From assembly GCF_028023555.1 (NCBI RefSeq), contig NZ_JAQIOY010000003.1, forward strand, positions 434,001 to 498,000: DNA of 64,000 nucleotides, given 5' to 3'. The notes under the pieces are model-generated. The model did not search any database and was not told the origin of the DNA. It was given only the letters and a program-made list of their open reading frames with translations. Positions 44,181 through 53,130 of the stretch are shown here, in pieces. The stretch is from Thalassococcus_A lentus (GTDB taxonomy: Bacteria; Pseudomonadota; Alphaproteobacteria; Rhodobacterales; Rhodobacteraceae). The position numbers and the translations under genes were made by a program. How positions within the stretch are numbered: the first letter of the stretch is position 1; each line of letters begins with the position of its first letter.

Positions 44181-44200
44181 GTGTCAACTATAGTTGACAC
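44181..44200. promoter_or_regulatory. 20-bp perfect palindrome upstream of the FrhB/BciB-like gene
   Basis: GTGTCAACTATAGTTGACAC is a perfect palindrome starting 25 bp upstream of the start codon. It contains TGT-N12-ACA, the spacing of PpsR/CrtJ sites, as well as an embedded TTGACA and a TATAGT that may be promoter elements. Strong operator candidate; the binding protein is unknown. Confidence 0.65.
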
Positions 44201-44251
44201 TGCGCGATGAGGCGAGTCTGTTCTTGCCCGGTTGGAAAATGCCTTTGGGGT

Positions 44252-44270
44252 TTGGGGGCATCGCCCCCAA
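44252..44270. terminator. GC hairpin between mraY and the FrhB-like gene
   Basis: TTGGGGGC-ATC-GCCCCCAA forms a perfect 8-bp stem with a 3-nt loop, 80 bp beyond the mraY stop. A second G/C hairpin (GCGGC..GCCGC) lies nearer mraY, around 44300-44320. No clear U-tract, but together they probably insulate the dcw transcript from the FrhB-like gene. Confidence 0.4.
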
Positions 44271-44350
44271 GGCCTGCGTGGCCTGAACGCATACCAAGCG
44301 GCGCGGCAAAGCCGCCCCGCTAGATCAATACCCCGGTCAATGTGTTGCGA

Positions 44351-45433
44351 TCAGCGTACTTTGAGGGTTGCCAGACCGATGATGGCGAGGATCAGCGAAA
44401 TGATCCAGAACCGGATCACGATCTGCGGCTCGGCCCAGCCCTTCTTTTCATAATGGTGATGGATCGGTGCCATCAGGAACACACGCTTGCCCGTGCGTTT
44501 GAAGTAGAGCACCTGAATGATCACGCTAAGCGCCTCAACCACAAAAAGCCCGCCAACGATCGCCAGAACCAATTCGTGCTTGGTAGCAACCGCGATTGCG
44601 CCCAAAGCCCCGCCCAGCGCCAACGATCCAGTATCGCCCATGAAGACGGCCGCCGGAGGCGCGTTGTACCACAAAAAGCCAAGCCCCCCGCCGACAACAC
44701 CTGCCGCGAAGATCAGGATCTCGCCAGTCCCCGGCACATAGTGCACATCCAGATATTCTGTGAAATCGACCCGGCCCACGGCATAAGCGATGACACCCAG
44801 CGTCGAAGTTGCGATCATGACCGGCATGATGGCCAGCCCGTCCAGCCCATCCGTCAGATTGACGGCATTGGCCGCGCCGACGATCACGACAACAGCAAAC
44901 GGCACGAACAAATAGCCAAGATTAATCAGGGTATCTTTGAAAATCGGCAACGCCAGTCGTCCCGAAAGCGCCTCGGGGTGGTACTGAGCCGCCCACCAAC
45001 CGGCAATCGCTGCGATCAGAAAGCCCAGCAAAAGCCGCACCTTACCAGACACACCAGCGGTATTTTGCTTTTTCACCTTGGCATAGTCATCCGCAAATCC
45101 GATGGCGGCATAACTGATCGTGACAAACAGCACCATCCAGACAAAGGGATTGTCCCATCGCGCCCAGAGCAATGTCGACGTCACCAAAGCGCCGATGATC
45201 AACAACCCGCCCATGGTGGGCGTTCCGGCTTTTACGAAATGACCTTCGGGGCCATCGTCACGGATCGGCTGCCCCTTGCCCTGACGCTTTCGCAGAACGT
45301 TGATCAGCGGCTTTCCAAACAGGAAACCAAAGATCAGCGCGGTCAGAAATGCGCCCCCGGCCCGAAACGTGATGTAGCGGAACAGGTTGAAAAAATCCCC
45401 GCCGTCGCTGAGTTCTGTCAACCAAAATAGCAT
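44351..45433 (-). CDS. mraY: Phospho-N-acetylmuramoyl-pentapeptide transferase
   Basis: Makes lipid I from UDP-MurNAc-pentapeptide and undecaprenyl phosphate at the inner membrane. The 360-aa polytopic protein shows GTPTMGGLLI, the catalytic AIGFADDYAKVKK, NAVNLTDGLDGLA, FMGDTGSLALGGALG and the HHHYEKKGW motif. AAAGGGG lies seven bases before the ATG. 12 bp after murF. Confidence 0.97.
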   Translation of the reverse strand: MLFWLTELSDGGDFFNLFRYITFRAGGAFLTALIFGFLFGKPLINVLRKRQGKGQPIRDDGPEGHFVKAGTPTMGGLLIIGALVTSTLLWARWDNPFVWMVLFVTISYAAIGFADDYAKVKKQNTAGVSGKVRLLLGFLIAAIAGWWAAQYHPEALSGRLALPIFKDTLINLGYLFVPFAVVVIVGAANAVNLTDGLDGLAIMPVMIATSTLGVIAYAVGRVDFTEYLDVHYVPGTGEILIFAAGVVGGGLGFLWYNAPPAAVFMGDTGSLALGGALGAIAVATKHELVLAIVGGLFVVEALSVIIQVLYFKRTGKRVFLMAPIHHHYEKKGWAEPQIVIRFWIISLILAIIGLATLKVR

Positions 45434-45445
45434 ACTGCTGCCCCT

Positions 45446-46882
45446 TTACCCTTCACCGCCCGCGGGGGATTGGCCCATTTTGCGGATCGCGTCAACCACA
45501 CGGGCCAGCCCCATGGACAATGACCCTTTGGCCAAAACCACATCCCCGGCATCCAGGTCACGCATGACCCCGGCGGCCATATCCGCACTTTGCTCGCACC
45601 ACCGCCCGCGTTTTTCTTCGGGCAGTGCCTCCCACAGGTGGCGCATCAAAGGACCAACGCAGTGCACTTTGTCGATGCGCGCCATCGATGGCAGCGCCGC
45701 GATCCCTGCATGCAATTGCGCTTCAGTGCTGCCCAGTTCCTTCATATCCCCCAGATAGGCAATCCGCCGACCCTTGGACACGCGGCCGATGTCATGTTGC
45801 GGCTCGGCTGCGGCCAACACCTCAAGGGCTGCGCCAAGCGACGCCGGGTTGGCGTTGTAACTGTCGTCGATCAGCTCGACCGTCATCTGCGTTTCCACAG
45901 CATCCAGTGTAATGACTTCACGCGCCCCGCGCCCCGCACCCGGAGACCAGTTGCCGATAGCCGTCACCGAGAGCGCCAGATCCAGCTGCAAAGCGTCACA
46001 GACCGCCAGCACCCCCATTGCATTCTGCGCATAATGCCGTCCGGGCACCTGCACCTTGTACAACACCGGTGCGCCGTGAATTTCGGCCTGCGCCACAGTT
46101 GTCGCGTCACCTACGGTCACTTTGGCCAGATGAAACGGGTGCCCGGCTTTTTCGCCGAACGCCACCGGATGCCCCGCGGCCTGCGCCAGATCGGCAAGGA
46201 TCGGGCTGACGTCCAAATCTCCGTTGAAGATCGCCGTGCCGCCCGGTTCCAGCCCGTCATAGATCGCGCCTTTTTCGCGCGCGATGCCTTCGAGGCTTTC
46301 AAAGGCCGCCAGATGCGCTGGCGCCACGATGGTCACCATGGCCACATGAGGACGGGCCATGCAGGCCAGAGGTGCGATTTCGCCGGGATGGTTCATCCCG
46401 ATTTCGATCACGGCAAAATCGCGATCGCGCGGCATGCGCGCTAAGGTCAGCGGAACGCCCCAATGGTTGTTGTAGCTCTTTTCGGCAGCATGCACGCTGC
46501 CATGCGCCCCAAGAACAGTACGCAGCATTTCCTTGGTCGAGGTCTTGCCAACGCTGCCGGTGACCGCAACCACGCGGCCTTTGAACCGCGCCCGTGACGC
46601 AACACCCAGATTTTCAAGCCCGGTTTGCACATCATCAACCAAAAGCAATGGCGCATCTTCAGAAACACCATCGGGAATTCGGCTGACCAAAGCAGCCCCT
46701 GCGCCTTTTTCCAAAGCGGTAGCGACAAAGTCGTGGCCATCCCTTGCCGCCTTGAGCGCCACGAACATCTCGCCCGGCTCAATGGTGCGTGTGTCGATCG
46801 AAACGCCATTTACCGACCAGTCCCCGATGGCCCGCCCGCCTGTTGCCTCGGCCGCTTCGGCGGCAGTCCACAAAGCGCTCAT
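45446..46882 (-). CDS. murF: UDP-N-acetylmuramoyl-tripeptide-D-alanyl-D-alanine ligase
   Basis: Adds D-Ala-D-Ala to the UDP-MurNAc tripeptide. The 478-aa product has the Mur ligase ATP loop AVTGSVGKTSTKEMLR, the EIGMNHPGEIAPL motif and DSYNANPASLGAAL. It overlaps murE by 4 bp. Confidence 0.96.
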   Translation of the reverse strand: MSALWTAAEAAEATGGRAIGDWSVNGVSIDTRTIEPGEMFVALKAARDGHDFVATALEKGAGAALVSRIPDGVSEDAPLLLVDDVQTGLENLGVASRARFKGRVVAVTGSVGKTSTKEMLRTVLGAHGSVHAAEKSYNNHWGVPLTLARMPRDRDFAVIEIGMNHPGEIAPLACMARPHVAMVTIVAPAHLAAFESLEGIAREKGAIYDGLEPGGTAIFNGDLDVSPILADLAQAAGHPVAFGEKAGHPFHLAKVTVGDATTVAQAEIHGAPVLYKVQVPGRHYAQNAMGVLAVCDALQLDLALSVTAIGNWSPGAGRGAREVITLDAVETQMTVELIDDSYNANPASLGAALEVLAAAEPQHDIGRVSKGRRIAYLGDMKELGSTEAQLHAGIAALPSMARIDKVHCVGPLMRHLWEALPEEKRGRWCEQSADMAAGVMRDLDAGDVVLAKGSLSMGLARVVDAIRKMGQSPAGGEG

Positions 46883-48357
46883 AGCCCTCTCCCATCCAAT
46901 GCGGCCACGGCAACGCTGGCTTGTTCGGCATCGTCAAAGGGATAGACCGTGTCGCCGACGATCTGGCCGGTTTCATGACCTTTGCCGCAAATCAGCAAGG
47001 CATCGCCGGGTCCTAGCGCATCCACGCCGCGCAGGATCGCTTCGGCCCGGTCACCCACTTCGGTTGAATCAGGCGCTCCGGCCATGACCGCCGCCCGAAT
47101 GACCGAGGGGTCCTCGGACCGGGGGTTATCGTCCGTCACGATCACCAGATCCGCGTTTTCCTGTGCCGCCTGCCCCATCAAAGGCCGTTTGGTGCTGTCC
47201 CGATCACCGCCTGCACCCACGATGGCCACCAAACGGCCCATCACATGCGGCCGCAGAGCACGGATCGCCGTTTCGACCGCGTCCGGTGTATGGGCGTAGT
47301 CGACAAACACCGTCGCGCCATTGTCGCGGGTTGCCGCCAGTTGCATGCGTCCGCGCACTGTGCCCAGCATTGGCAGCATGTCAAAGACATCATCAGGATC
47401 GCAGCCCGCCGCAATCACCAGCCCGGCCGCCACCAGAACGTTCTCAGCCTGAAAGCCGCCGATCAGGTTCAGACGCTCCTGCCGCACGCCGCCTTTCCAA
47501 GACAGGCGCAGGTCCTGTCCGGTCGCGTCAAAGCGTTGGTTTTCCAGACACAGATCCGCCGCATCGCGCCCGACGGTGATCACGTCCTGCCCGCGGGCCT
47601 TGGCGATTGCCAGCATATCCACACCGCGCGCGTCATCGATATTGATCACGGCTGTCCCGTCTTCTGGCAACACACGCGCAAAGAGGCCAGCCTTGGCGGC
47701 GAAATAGTCTTCGAAGGTGGCGTGGTAATCCAGATGATCCTGAGTGAAGTTCGTAAACCCAGCCGCAACCAGCTGCACACCGTCGAGCCGTCGCTGCTCA
47801 AGCCCGTGACTGGAGGCCTCCATTGCGGCATGCGTCACCCCGGCCTGCGCTGCGCCGCCGAGTGCACGATGCAATGTGATCGGCTCTGGTGTTGTATGTG
47901 CCAGCGGTGCCTGCCAATCCCCCTCAACACCCGTTGTGCCCAGATTGATCGCCCGAAACCCCAGTTCCTGCCAAAGCTGCCGGGTGAACGCGGCCACCGA
48001 TGTCTTTCCATTGGTGCCCGTTACGGCAACGACGCAATCAGGCTGCATTCCGAACCAAAGCGCCGCAGTAAAGGCCAGCGTTTGCCGCGGATCAGCCGCC
48101 ACGACCAAAGCTGCGTCGGACGCGTCCAGTTCAGCTTGTGCAATCCGCGCGCCTTCTGCGTCGGTCAAAATTGCTGCCGCACCCATGCGCAGCGCATATT
48201 GGATGAACTCACCGCCATGAACCTGCGTTCCCGGAAGCGCAGCAAAGAGAAAGCCCTCTTTGACCTCGCGGCTGTCCACCGCCAGCCCGGTGACCTTCGC
48301 CTCGCGTCCGCCGCGGGCGGTCAGCCCCAGTTGTGAAAGAGTTTTCGGACCGCTCAT
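46879..48357 (-). CDS. murE: UDP-MurNAc-tripeptide synthetase, meso-DAP type
   Basis: Adds meso-diaminopimelate to UDP-MurNAc-L-Ala-D-Glu. The start MSGPKTLSQLGL at 48357 gives 492 aa, the family length; the longer frame to 48501 is unlikely. ATP loop AVTGTNGKTSVAAFTR, carbamylated-lysine region THAAMEASSHGLEQ and the DAP-specific DNPRSEDP are present, indicating A1-gamma peptidoglycan. Overlaps murF by 4 bp. Confidence 0.96.
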   Translation of the reverse strand: MSGPKTLSQLGLTARGGREAKVTGLAVDSREVKEGFLFAALPGTQVHGGEFIQYALRMGAAAILTDAEGARIAQAELDASDAALVVAADPRQTLAFTAALWFGMQPDCVVAVTGTNGKTSVAAFTRQLWQELGFRAINLGTTGVEGDWQAPLAHTTPEPITLHRALGGAAQAGVTHAAMEASSHGLEQRRLDGVQLVAAGFTNFTQDHLDYHATFEDYFAAKAGLFARVLPEDGTAVINIDDARGVDMLAIAKARGQDVITVGRDAADLCLENQRFDATGQDLRLSWKGGVRQERLNLIGGFQAENVLVAAGLVIAAGCDPDDVFDMLPMLGTVRGRMQLAATRDNGATVFVDYAHTPDAVETAIRALRPHVMGRLVAIVGAGGDRDSTKRPLMGQAAQENADLVIVTDDNPRSEDPSVIRAAVMAGAPDSTEVGDRAEAILRGVDALGPGDALLICGKGHETGQIVGDTVYPFDDAEQASVAVAALDGRGL

Positions 48358-48427
48358 GTCGCCCGCCCCTGTTTGACTGCATTGGCGAATGACATACGCA
48401 AATCCATAGGGCTGTACCAGATGGCGC

Positions 48428-50218
48428 CTAGCGTGAGGTGCTGAAAATCTTTTCCAGCCCCGGCTCTCCAAAATCAGGGCGCAGCCCCAAAAGCGGCGCA
48501 ATGCGTCCGGTCATCTCGGCAGCTACCGGAACTGCAGTCCAACCGGCTGTGCGACGCGGCTTCTTGCCCGACGTCTCGACCGGCTCATCCAGTGTGACGA
48601 TCAGCACATAGCGCGGATCATGCGCGGGAAAGATAGAGGCGAAGGTCGCGATGACCTTGTCATCATAGTAGCCGCCCCCGCGTTCCTTGGGTTTGTCCGC
48701 CGTGCCAGTCTTGCCCCCAACATGATAACCGGGAACTTCGGCAAAGCTTGCGGTGCCTTCAGTGACCACCTTGCGCAGGATACCCCGCGCCGTGGCGGCG
48801 GCCTGTTCGCTCATGACGCGCGTGCCGGTCGCCGGCTCATTCCGTTTAAGCAAGGTAGGATTGACGTAGATGCCGCCATTGGCCAACGCCGCATAACCTG
48901 CTGCCAGATGCAGGGGAGATGTGGAAATGCCGTGGCCGTAGGAAATCGTGACCGCAGACAGATCAGTCCAGCGCTTGGGAAACAAAGGAGCGCCACCTTT
49001 GGCCTCAACGATTTCCAGCGGGGTTGCATCGAGCTGCCCCAGCGTCTTGAGGAATTCCTTTTGACGCTTTGGCCCGATCGCAAGCGCAAGCTTGCCGGTA
49101 CCCCGGTTCGAACTTTTCACGATGATCTTCTCAACACTCAGCTCGCCATAGTTCTTGTTTGCGAACTCGCCGATCTTGAAGCCGCTGACTTCAAAGGGCG
49201 GCTTGGTGTCGATCACCGTGTTTTTGTTGACCAAACCAATGTCGATGGCCTGAGCCGCCGCAAAGATCTTGTAAGTGGAGCCCAGTTCATAAACGCCCTG
49301 TACAGCGCGATTAAACAGAGGGCTGTCGGAAGGATTGCCCTCGACCAGCGGATTTGGACGGTCGTTGGGGTCAAAATCAGGCAGGGAAACGATACTGATC
49401 ACTTCGCCGGTGCGAACATCCATCAAGACAGACGCTGCCCCCTTGGCATTCATCAGCTTCATTCCCGCATCCAGCACCTCTTCGGCGGCGGCCTGAACGG
49501 TCATATCGATGGACAATTCCAAAGGTGCGCCCGCGCGCGACGGGTCACGCAACTCTTCATCCAGAAACTTTTCGATACCTGCGGTACCGATCACTTCGGC
49601 CGCATGGACATCCTCGGCCCCGTAAGAGGCCCCGCCCAAAACATGCGCGGCGAGCGCACCATTTGGGTACAAACGCATTTCGCGCGGACCAAAAAGCAAG
49701 CCCGGCTCTCCAATGTCATGGACAGCCTGCATCTGTTCGGGGCTGATTTTTCTCTTTACCCACAGAAACTTGCGCTTCGGGTCCTTAAATCGTGCCGCAA
49801 GCCGGTCTGGATCAATATCGGGAAAAATTCCCGCAAGTGCATTGGCGGCCCGATCAGGTTCGATCATCTGCTGGGGATGCGCATATAGACTGTGCGTGGA
49901 CATATTGGTCGCCAGAACTCGCCCGTGACGATCAACAATGTCTGCGCGGCTGGCAATAATGGAATGGCCAGACACCTGCGCCCGCGGTTCGGCTGGCTCG
50001 GATGCAGCCAGCATACCCATCCGCGCGCCGATCACACTGAATGCACAAAAGAACGCAATTCCAAGCACCAGCAACCGGCCCTCGGCTCGCACCCGGGATT
50101 TGTCGCGCATCTGTTCGTGCCGGATGCGTAGGTTTTCCCGTTCGATCGCGTCGGGGTTTTCGCCGTTCTGGCGTGCTTCGAGAATACGCGCCAAGGGGCG
50201 CAGCGGTGTGCGGATCAT
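48428..50218 (-). CDS. ftsI: Penicillin-binding protein 3, septal transpeptidase
   Basis: Class B PBP that cross-links septal peptidoglycan. The 596-aa protein has a cytoplasmic basic N-terminus, one transmembrane helix (about 49-70), a pedestal domain, and the transpeptidase motifs STYK (GSTYKIFAAAQ), SSN (VKSSNRGTG) and KTG (GGKTGTADKPK). Overlaps ftsL by 4 bp. Confidence 0.96.
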   Translation of the reverse strand: MIRTPLRPLARILEARQNGENPDAIERENLRIRHEQMRDKSRVRAEGRLLVLGIAFFCAFSVIGARMGMLAASEPAEPRAQVSGHSIIASRADIVDRHGRVLATNMSTHSLYAHPQQMIEPDRAANALAGIFPDIDPDRLAARFKDPKRKFLWVKRKISPEQMQAVHDIGEPGLLFGPREMRLYPNGALAAHVLGGASYGAEDVHAAEVIGTAGIEKFLDEELRDPSRAGAPLELSIDMTVQAAAEEVLDAGMKLMNAKGAASVLMDVRTGEVISIVSLPDFDPNDRPNPLVEGNPSDSPLFNRAVQGVYELGSTYKIFAAAQAIDIGLVNKNTVIDTKPPFEVSGFKIGEFANKNYGELSVEKIIVKSSNRGTGKLALAIGPKRQKEFLKTLGQLDATPLEIVEAKGGAPLFPKRWTDLSAVTISYGHGISTSPLHLAAGYAALANGGIYVNPTLLKRNEPATGTRVMSEQAAATARGILRKVVTEGTASFAEVPGYHVGGKTGTADKPKERGGGYYDDKVIATFASIFPAHDPRYVLIVTLDEPVETSGKKPRRTAGWTAVPVAAEMTGRIAPLLGLRPDFGEPGLEKIFSTSR

Positions 50219-50574
50219 CGGTCTGCTCCGGCTTGATCTGCCCCGGCGCTGGTCACCTCGATGGGCATTGTAATGTCGAGCTTTGGCGGCTCCGGGAAAA
50301 TCACCTGATCGACCATCCCGAACTGGTCCGGACGCAGGGGCAAAAGGCCCAGCCGTTCAAAGTTCAGGTCAGCCAGATCCCGCAAGCGATCCGGACGGTT
50401 CAGATAGGCCCATTCTGCTCGAAGAATGGCCAGTCTTTCGCGCGCCTGCGTGATGTCGCGGCGCAGATCGTCGGCATGATCCAGTTCAGCCTGCGTCTTG
50501 TAGTTTTCGTGATAGGCCCAGAAACCAGAACCGATAACGGCCATGGCCGCCAGAAGAAACAAAAGCGTTCTCAT
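50215..50574 (-). CDS. ftsL: Cell division protein FtsL
   Basis: A 119-aa bitopic protein of the FtsQLB divisome complex. One N-terminal transmembrane helix (about 3-19) is followed by a short coiled coil (about 25-65: AELDHADDLRRDITQARERL). Sequence conservation is low, so the call relies on topology and on the position between rsmH and ftsI. Confidence 0.88.
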   Translation of the reverse strand: MRTLLFLLAAMAVIGSGFWAYHENYKTQAELDHADDLRRDITQARERLAILRAEWAYLNRPDRLRDLADLNFERLGLLPLRPDQFGMVDQVIFPEPPKLDITMPIEVTSAGADQAGADR

Positions 50575-50578
50575 GACC

Positions 50579-51568
50579 TTAGACGCTCCTCTTTAAAATG
50601 GGCATATCCAGCGCATCGGCATCAACGTCGCGGGCTGGCGCAGCCGTGCGCCGTGCAACCCGCAACTTTGCGGACCGTGCACGTGGGTTTTGTGCCAGCT
50701 CTTCGGCATCGGGGCCGATGGCCTTGCGGGTGACAATGACAAATGGCTCGCTCGGAGCTTCGGGTGCGGCGCCATATCGGTTCTGACGCACCTTTTTGGC
50801 CCCATGGGCCTGCAAAAAGCGTTTCACCATGCGATCTTCGACAGAATGGAACGTCACGATCGCAAGCCAGCCATCGGGGGCCAACACGCGCTCGGCGGCC
50901 ATCAATCCCTGCCAGAGCGAGTCATATTCGGCATTCACCGCAATCCGGAGTGCCTGAAAGCTGCGCGTCGCGGAATGGCTCTGGCCCTTCTTGCTTCGGC
51001 CGATGGTGGCCTCGATCAAATCCGCCAGTTGCAACGTGCGGGTGATGGGCCCGGCTTCGCGCTCACGCATGATGGCCTTTGCGATCCGGCGCGAGGCGCG
51101 CTCCTCTCCAAAAAAATAGAGGATGTCAGCCAAGTCTTCTTCGCTGGCTTCATTCACGATGTCGGAAGCACTGCGGCCTTCCTGACCCATACGCATATCC
51201 AGTGGCCCATCGCGCAGGAATGAAAACCCGCGGTCGGCCTGATCCAACTGCATGGATGAAACGCCAAGGTCCAGCACAACGCCATCAACCGTTTCGGCGG
51301 CTTCGTCCATCTGTGCAAAATTGCTCTGCACCAGTTGCAAACGATCCCCGTAGGCCCGCCCCCATTCCGACGCCATGGACAAGGCCAAAGGATCACGGTC
51401 AATGCCAATCACGCGCGCCGCGCCTGCGTCCAGCAAGCCCCGCGTATACCCGCCAGCCCCAAGCGTCCCATCAATCCAATGCCCTTCAACAGGCGAAACC
51501 GCCTCGAGAAGCGGCCGCAAAAGAACGGGAATGTGGGGAACGTCGGAGGCGCTGACCACGGAGGCCAT
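50579..51568 (-). CDS. rsmH: 16S rRNA (cytosine(1402)-N(4))-methyltransferase
   Basis: Methylates N4 of C1402 in 16S rRNA with SAM. The 329-aa protein shows HIPVLLRPLLEAV, the SAM loop WIDGTLGAGGYTRGLLDAG, DGVVLDLGVSSMQLDQADRG and the C-terminal FHSVEDRMVKRF. Its ATG directly abuts the mraZ stop codon; ftsL follows after 4 bp. Confidence 0.96.
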   Translation of the reverse strand: MASVVSASDVPHIPVLLRPLLEAVSPVEGHWIDGTLGAGGYTRGLLDAGAARVIGIDRDPLALSMASEWGRAYGDRLQLVQSNFAQMDEAAETVDGVVLDLGVSSMQLDQADRGFSFLRDGPLDMRMGQEGRSASDIVNEASEEDLADILYFFGEERASRRIAKAIMREREAGPITRTLQLADLIEATIGRSKKGQSHSATRSFQALRIAVNAEYDSLWQGLMAAERVLAPDGWLAIVTFHSVEDRMVKRFLQAHGAKKVRQNRYGAAPEAPSEPFVIVTRKAIGPDAEELAQNPRARSAKLRVARRTAAPARDVDADALDMPILKRSV

Positions 51569-52075
51569 TTAGACCTCCTCTTCATCCAGGAATTGCGCCG
51601 GATCAAAATCGTCTGGCAAATCGTCCAACTCTTCTTCCATCTTGGCCAGCTCTTCGGCCTCAAAGGTGCCCGGCTCCCAGATCTGGAAGGTGTTGAGGTT
51701 GGATGCAAAATAGGCCTCAGCCTTGATCCCGATCTTTTCCCGCAACTTGGCAGGCAGAACGATACGGCCTGTATCATCCACAGATGTAATCAAGGACTGC
51801 GTGGAATAGAGGCGCTCTAGCAGTTTGCGTTTTTGCGACCCGCGCGGCATCCGTTCGATCTTGGATTCCACGTTTTCCATTTCCTCGACCGTGTAGCATT
51901 CGAGGAATTTGCGGCGGTGATCGCCGTAGACGACGACAAAATTCGGATTAAGCCCTTCGGTCCAGTCAGGATCACCCGCTTCGAGAACACGGCGAAAAGA
52001 GGCTGGGATAGACACCCGCCCCTTCGTGTCGACCTTGTGTCGACTCTCGCCTCTGAATCTCAGCCTGCGGCTCAC
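51569..52075 (-). CDS. mraZ: Transcriptional regulator MraZ
   Basis: First gene of the dcw cluster. The 168-aa protein has two AbrB-like half-domains, each with a DxxGR motif (KVDTKGRVSIPASFR and SVDDTGRIVLPAKLRE), and an acidic C-terminus. The GTG start at 52075 (V/M-SRRLRFRGES) has AAAGGG about 8 bp upstream and gives family length. MraZ represses its own cluster by binding TGGGN repeats; candidate repeats lie at 52534-52548 and 52658-52705. Confidence 0.94.
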   Translation of the reverse strand: MSRRLRFRGESRHKVDTKGRVSIPASFRRVLEAGDPDWTEGLNPNFVVVYGDHRRKFLECYTVEEMENVESKIERMPRGSQKRKLLERLYSTQSLITSVDDTGRIVLPAKLREKIGIKAEAYFASNLNTFQIWEPGTFEAEELAKMEEELDDLPDDFDPAQFLDEEEV

Positions 52076-52123
52076 TGCCTGGCCCTTTCTGTCCCTGGCC
52101 TCACATCCGGATCGTGGGGCCTG

Positions 52124-52402
52124 AAAATGAAATGGGCGGGTTGATCTGCTGCCACTGATCAACCCGCCGCTGACCCGCATTGGCGGGTAACTCCGACTGC
52201 GCGCGCCACCTGGGGGGATGTCTGCTCGCCCGCGCGCCGGATTCTTTTGTCACGATGAAAAGCGAAGCCTGTATGAAACCTGCTCTTTTATTTTTTTGAT
52301 TTGGTCGGTGGGGTCTTTGTCGCCCCGTGTCCGTTCCTCATCGTGTGAACTAGGGATGCCATGGGAATACATGGTACGCAACAGTTTTTTATGGGAAATC
52401 GG
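52124..52402 (-). ncRNA. Putative UpsM-like leader sRNA of the dcw cluster
   Basis: In Rhodobacter sphaeroides the mraZ leader yields an abundant sRNA, UpsM, ended by a terminator just before mraZ. Here the same arrangement is present: a long leader with no convincing gene, closed by the strong hairpin at 52135-52168. The 5' end is not resolved; a weak TTGTTT-N17-CAAGAT promoter would start transcription near 52402. Presence is inferred from structure and position, not from sequence match. Several short open frames in 52076-52730 have no coding signs. Confidence 0.4.
52135..52168 (-). terminator. Intrinsic terminator in the mraZ leader
   Basis: On the minus strand, GGCGGGTTGATC pairs perfectly with GATCAACCCGCC (12 bp, 10-nt loop), followed by CATTTCATTTT. 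It stands 60 bp before the mraZ start, inside the dcw transcript, so it should cause partial termination or release a leader sRNA. Confidence 0.82.
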
Positions 52403-52533
52403 CACAGCATCTTGTTCGCGCACCCCTTGCGAAACAACATCTTGTGCCCATTTCGGGCAATCCGTCAGCACAAATGGTGGTTTTACCTAAAATCGAACAC
52501 AACATGTTGATTGCCGCGACAAGCCAGATGATT

Positions 52534-52548
52534 TCCCATAATCTCCCA
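52534..52548 (-). promoter_or_regulatory. MraZ-box pair (TGGGA x2)
   Basis: On the minus strand TGGGA-GATTA-TGGGA, two boxes exactly 10 bp apart, the spacing of known MraZ-binding repeats. Lies 460 bp upstream of mraZ. Confidence 0.55.
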
Positions 52549-52657
52549 ATTTTTTCGGAAAGTTTCGCGAGAATGCGCCCGAAGAGCACGAAATTTTGGG
52601 GAAATCAGAGGAATTTCGCCCCAAACAGCGCCGAAAACTGATTCGAATCACAGGATT

Positions 52658-52705
52658 TCCCACGTATTGGGCCCCTCCCTCCCATAGCTGTCCCATAAAT
52701 TCCCA
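52658..52705 (-). promoter_or_regulatory. MraZ-box array (TGGGA x4)
   Basis: Four minus-strand TGGGA boxes at 52701-52705, 52691-52695, 52680-52684 and 52658-52662, spaced 10, 11 and 22 bp, i.e. on one helical face. This is the typical MraZ repeat arrangement and marks the upstream end of the dcw control region. Confidence 0.65.
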
Positions 52706-52784
52706 CGGACACCTTTTGCCGCCAACCATAAGGCTATGTCGTCGCTATATCAGACAGCGTCGCTTTGCGCGCTTGCGACTCGGC

Positions 52785-52974
52785 GGGTGTAACGCTACGC
52801 AAGGATTGCTTCGGTCCGGGCATTGTCCGGTGAAAAGGGAACGCGGTGAAAATCCGCGACTGCCCCCGCAACTGTAAGCGGAGAGCGTGTCTGGCATTCG
52901 CCACTGGGATATCCCGGGAAGGCCCAGACATCGTGTCGACCCGCAAGTCAGGAGACCTGCCGAGGTGATCACCC
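52785..52974 (+). ncRNA. Cobalamin riboswitch of the B12 uptake operon
   Basis: Plus-strand blocks in order: GGGAACGCGGTGAAAATCCG, CCCCCGCAACTGTAAGCGG, GCCACTGGGAT, CCCGGGAAGGCCC and AAGTCAGGAGACCTGCC, with P1 pairing GGGTG to CACCC. It stands about 155 nt before the TonB-dependent receptor gene, so adenosylcobalamin should repress the operon. Confidence 0.96.
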
Positions 52975-53130
52975 ATCCAGGGGTGCGGGGCGCACTTGTT
53001 GGAACGGTTCTCCGGCGTGGTGGCATTCTTTCACCGTTTGCGGAGGGCTGTTCGCCTTTCCAAAAGCAACATGACAATACCCCTTGTGCCCTTGGTTGGG
53101 CGCATAAGTGATCTGGAAAGGATCCGTATT

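Noticed and set aside
52218..52729. Several short open frames in the mraZ leader on both strands.
   Set aside because: No ribosome sites or recognisable protein patterns, and they overlap MraZ boxes and leader structures.
52996..53130. Upstream extension of the btuB frame.
   Set aside because: It runs into the leader just after the riboswitch and would hide the signal peptide that begins at 53131.
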